This document shows positions 62,801 through 64,000 of a stretch of DNA of 64,000 nt, one piece after another. Under the pieces are notes generated by a model. That model was not told where the DNA came from and did not search any database. It saw only the letters and a list, made by a program, of their open reading frames with translations. The DNA is taken from positions 310,001 to 374,000 of the forward strand of contig NZ_FNJV01000005.1 in NCBI RefSeq assembly GCF_900103125.1. The letters are read 5' to 3'. The position numbers and the translations under genes are program-made. Each line of letters starts with the position of its first letter. The stretch's first letter is position 1. The stretch is from Mucilaginibacter sp. OK268 (GTDB taxonomy: Bacteria; Bacteroidota; Bacteroidia; Sphingobacteriales; Sphingobacteriaceae).

Positions 62801-63219
62801 TTACGCACGGTTTGATAGCCAACAGCAACAACCTCGTTCAAAATATTGGCAGATGGTTGTAGCTTAACATTTATTTCGTTTTTACTACCAATAACCACTT
62901 CTTGATTGGTGTAACCAACAAAGGTAAAAAGCAGCGTCTCGCCTGGTTCTGCAGTAATAATAAATCTACCATTAATGTCGGTAGACGTTCCTTTATGTGA
63001 TTTTTTTTCATAAACACTTACACCAGGTAATGGTAAGCCATTTTCGTCAACTACAGTACCTGATATTTTTACAGGTGCATCAATAACCCTGTCGGGTAAT
63101 ATTTTTCCTTTGCTGTTATTTGCATATACGGGTTGCAAAAATGCAAACAGTATACTTAAAACAGCGCTTATCTTTATAAGATTTCCTTTTAAAAGATCGG
63201 GTGTAATCTTTTTCTGCAT
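59824..63219 (-). CDS. SusC/RagA family TonB-dependent outer membrane receptor
   Basis: Protein of 1131 aa. A signal peptide (about 1-33) is followed by a carboxypeptidase-regulatory-like domain (about 50-130: V-V-D-E-N-G-L-P-L-P-G-V-S-V and T-D-I-N-G-R-F). The plug comes next (L-N-E-V-V-A-V-G-Y-Q-T and D-P-L-Y-V-I-D-G-Y, A-A-I-Y-G-S-R-A-A-G-G-V-V-L-I-T-T), then a long beta-barrel. It imports large nutrients using TonB energy, with the SusD-like lid 20 bases downstream. No STN domain is present at the N-terminus, so direct signalling to an anti-sigma factor is not expected. Confidence 0.93.
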   Translation of the reverse strand: MQKKITPDLLKGNLIKISAVLSILFAFLQPVYANNSKGKILPDRVIDAPVKISGTVVDENGLPLPGVSVYEKKSHKGTSTDINGRFIITAEPGETLLFTFVGYTNQEVVIGSKNEINVKLQPSANILNEVVAVGYQTVRKSDFTGAVANVRSEELNLTAPTVGQALVGKVAGVQVSQITGAPYGTTKIAVRGVGSINASSDPLYVIDGYAAGNDLFINPYDIESVSILKDAASAAIYGSRAAGGVVLITTKHGSKTDSKGKFEYDSQVGISQMAKKVNLLNSDQFAQLVIDGRNNSYHDLWITTGHTWNDAMYSDDNATRIANVGNAGSVSVPPYLYNFQTQSLIHQTVNTDWQDELYRNAVTQTHNLSFTGSSNGTRYYFSTGYQDQPGIMLGTGQTKINLRANVDGQIGKRLLVGANISFTQNTNQETQDGRWDHSPAFGALIYMPFFPAYNADGSIATNVAAAQSTAYAYQSIENPIATATLIKISRVGDRATYNAHANYTIFEGLTFNANLGMQTYAENYNYYLPTNISNGANPPYSSQSILAAKAVRQTIDYRDQLGEFTLNYTKQLGKNHFDGLVGYTAQKTVNNVLTVQGTGFQNDNIPNITGAAPNQITLITPNSAPIEGVQPTGDDTFTLLSYLARVNYNYDSKYFLSASFRTDGSSRFGESNRYASFPSVSAGWNLSDEPFYHAWLGEQSTVKLRASWGLSGNNNVGNYNLQRVYNSPSNVVFGTGALSPSLVADNIKDPNLGWETTSQYNFGADLGLLKGRLFLIANYYLSHSYNLLFKAPISAISGSPTILTNIDGARVGNKGFDFQIDGKVIANKDFTLNLSGNISINRNKVSGLSSNNTIISAGAERSYLTSITQSGQPIGMFYGYKVGGMVTQADLANIAADKANYNPATQSYPAGYKIKGPPISTFSTTPLQAGDLYFKDVNGDGVVNSKDAGIIGSPYPKFTYGFAINATYKGFFFSSAFAGSYGNQVLDGQDYYLYNMEGSGNQYEDVANRYRNAADPGDGSVYRASRGSTQSNSTRLSTFYLQSGSFLRNTNTTIGYTIKSDYITRNLGLSGLKIYGAVNNGFTITKYKGYNPEVNYNYSYSGSQGANLSPGIDYGVYPLVRSYNLGIKATF

Positions 63220-63586
63220 ATATTTAAATGTTGATTGTTAACGGGTAACTCCTGAAAGCTTGTAGCCGGCTTTCCTGTTATTTGACAATTAATTCCGGGC
63301 TTGGAGAAGGTGAGGATTTCTCCGTTTCATTTTCGCCAGTTTCGTTTTTGATAGAACAGTTTTTACATAGGCGATTTTTTTAATATTATTAATAAATCGA
63401 TTTACTAAATCATAATATTTATTACTTCGTAATAAAATAATAGATAAATTAAGAATATGATAATGAAAAAGCCAAATCTAAACCTATAACCTTAAGTCAA
63501 TGAGGTCTGTGAGTTAAGTTTATATTAACTATACAAAGTTTACGAATAATGTAAGATTACGTTGGTAAATCCGGGTAGGTAGGAAT
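63220..63586. other. Intergenic region upstream of the SusC-like gene
   Basis: This gap holds the candidate SusC promoter (63473-63500), implying an untranslated leader of about 250 bases that is mostly AT-rich. A small hairpin TTTATTAC...GTAATAAA lies around 63418-63436. The long leader could carry post-transcriptional control, but no known riboswitch was recognised. No gene is seen. Confidence 0.35.
63473..63500 (-). promoter_or_regulatory. Candidate promoter of the SusC/SusD operon
   Basis: On the minus strand TAGATTTG (63473-63480) is an exact match to the Bacteroidota -7 consensus TAnnTTTG. A TTG (63498-63500) lies 17 bases upstream at the -33 position. This would start the transcript near 63467, about 250 bases before the SusC-like ATG. 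Confidence 0.42.
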
Positions 63587-64000
63587 CTACCAGGACGTAT
63601 TGGTGAAGGTTACATTGTTTTTCCGGGACGAGGATACGGCTATGCCTTTTTCGGTATCATCTAAAAACGAAAAACCTTCCAGTTCGTCCTGTTTTCCATC
63701 GATATTGATCTCCTTAATTACTTGCTGCGAGTTGGTTTCTATTGACTTTTTAAGATCTATGTAAGTAAAGCGCCACATCCTACCCTCTTTTTGGTTTTGG
63801 ATAAGTACAAGGGTATTTTTTGAAGCTATCCAATGCAGGTTCTGAACCCATGCGGTACAGTTGAATTTTTTAAACAGCACGCCCTTTTCGCTGGTTTTAG
63901 TGGCTTTTTTTAGCGCTTCGGGATCATATAACCTAACCTCGTTACCATTATTTCCATAATCGGCGGTAGCCACGTACCACTTATTATTATATTTTACATA
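63587..64000 (-). CDS. Unknown protein, C-terminal part (truncated by window edge)
   Basis: The frame stays open to the right edge, so the N-terminus lies outside; at least 137 residues are present, ending in T-N-T-S-W. The visible part begins Y-V-K-Y-N-N-K-W-Y-V-A-T-A-D-Y-G. It alternates short hydrophobic strands with polar turns (L-H-W-I-A-S-K-N-T-L-V-L-I-Q-N, M-W-R-F-T-Y-I-D-L), a pattern like the blades of a beta-propeller. No family was recognised. The gene is co-oriented with the SusC-like gene, but a 367-base gap and a candidate promoter lie between them. Confidence 0.55.
   Translation of the reverse strand, partial: YVKYNNKWYVATADYGNNGNEVRLYDPEALKKATKTSEKGVLFKKFNCTAWVQNLHWIASKNTLVLIQNQKEGRMWRFTYIDLKKSIETNSQQVIKEINIDGKQDELEGFSFLDDTEKGIAVSSSRKNNVTFTNTSW

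Overview
The window comes from a member of the phylum Bacteroidota, most likely family Sphingobacteriaceae (Mucilaginibacter- or Pedobacter-like). This is inferred from the SusC/SusD pair, TAnnTTTG-type promoter boxes, weak Shine-Dalgarno signals, moderate GC content, a ceramide-type desaturase, and intergenic palindromes resembling those I recall from this phylum. No RNA genes, CRISPR arrays, transposases or integrases were seen.

Bases 1-15,406 hold a cell-surface or secondary-metabolite biosynthesis region. It has the end of one glycosyltransferase and three further glycosyltransferases, an O-antigen ligase-like membrane protein, a nucleotidyltransferase-fold protein, three class I methyltransferases, three radical SAM proteins (two with cobalamin-binding-like N-termini), an amidohydrolase and an ABC exporter. 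Palindromic repeats lie between genes, and one lies in frame inside the ABC exporter.

Bases 15,500-22,000 hold individual genes: an OmpA-type lipoprotein, a desaturase strikingly like eukaryotic sphingolipid delta-4 desaturase, a PLP-dependent decarboxylase, a GlxA/AraC-type regulator, a small lipoprotein and a haem-binding/cytochrome P460-like protein.

Bases 22,117-57,836, all on the minus strand, form a contractile injection system of the extracellular (eCIS, Afp/PVC-like) type. In transcription order it encodes a DUF4255 terminator/cap protein, an unknown protein with a carbohydrate-binding-like motif, one sheath, two tube proteins, a 56-aa DUF5908-like protein, a LysM tube-initiator, a VgrG-like spike, PAAR tip, gp25 and two large baseplate proteins. 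These are followed by a large protein in the tail-fibre position, the tape measure, eight candidate cargo proteins in tandem, an AAA+ ATPase, an amidase with SH3 domain and a multi-pass membrane protein. All eight cargo proteins share an N-terminal leader. Six also carry a DUF4157 domain (HELTH), while two have only the leader, which points to the leader as the loading tag. C-terminal domains include a Tgl-like transglutaminase, three different zinc-protease-like domains, a lysozyme/transglycosylase-like domain, a Cys-rich domain and a Gly-rich hydrophobic hairpin. There is no room for immunity genes between them.

Bases 58,271-63,219 hold a SusD/SusC nutrient-uptake pair with its own terminator and a promoter-like sequence. 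The window ends in a truncated gene of unknown function.
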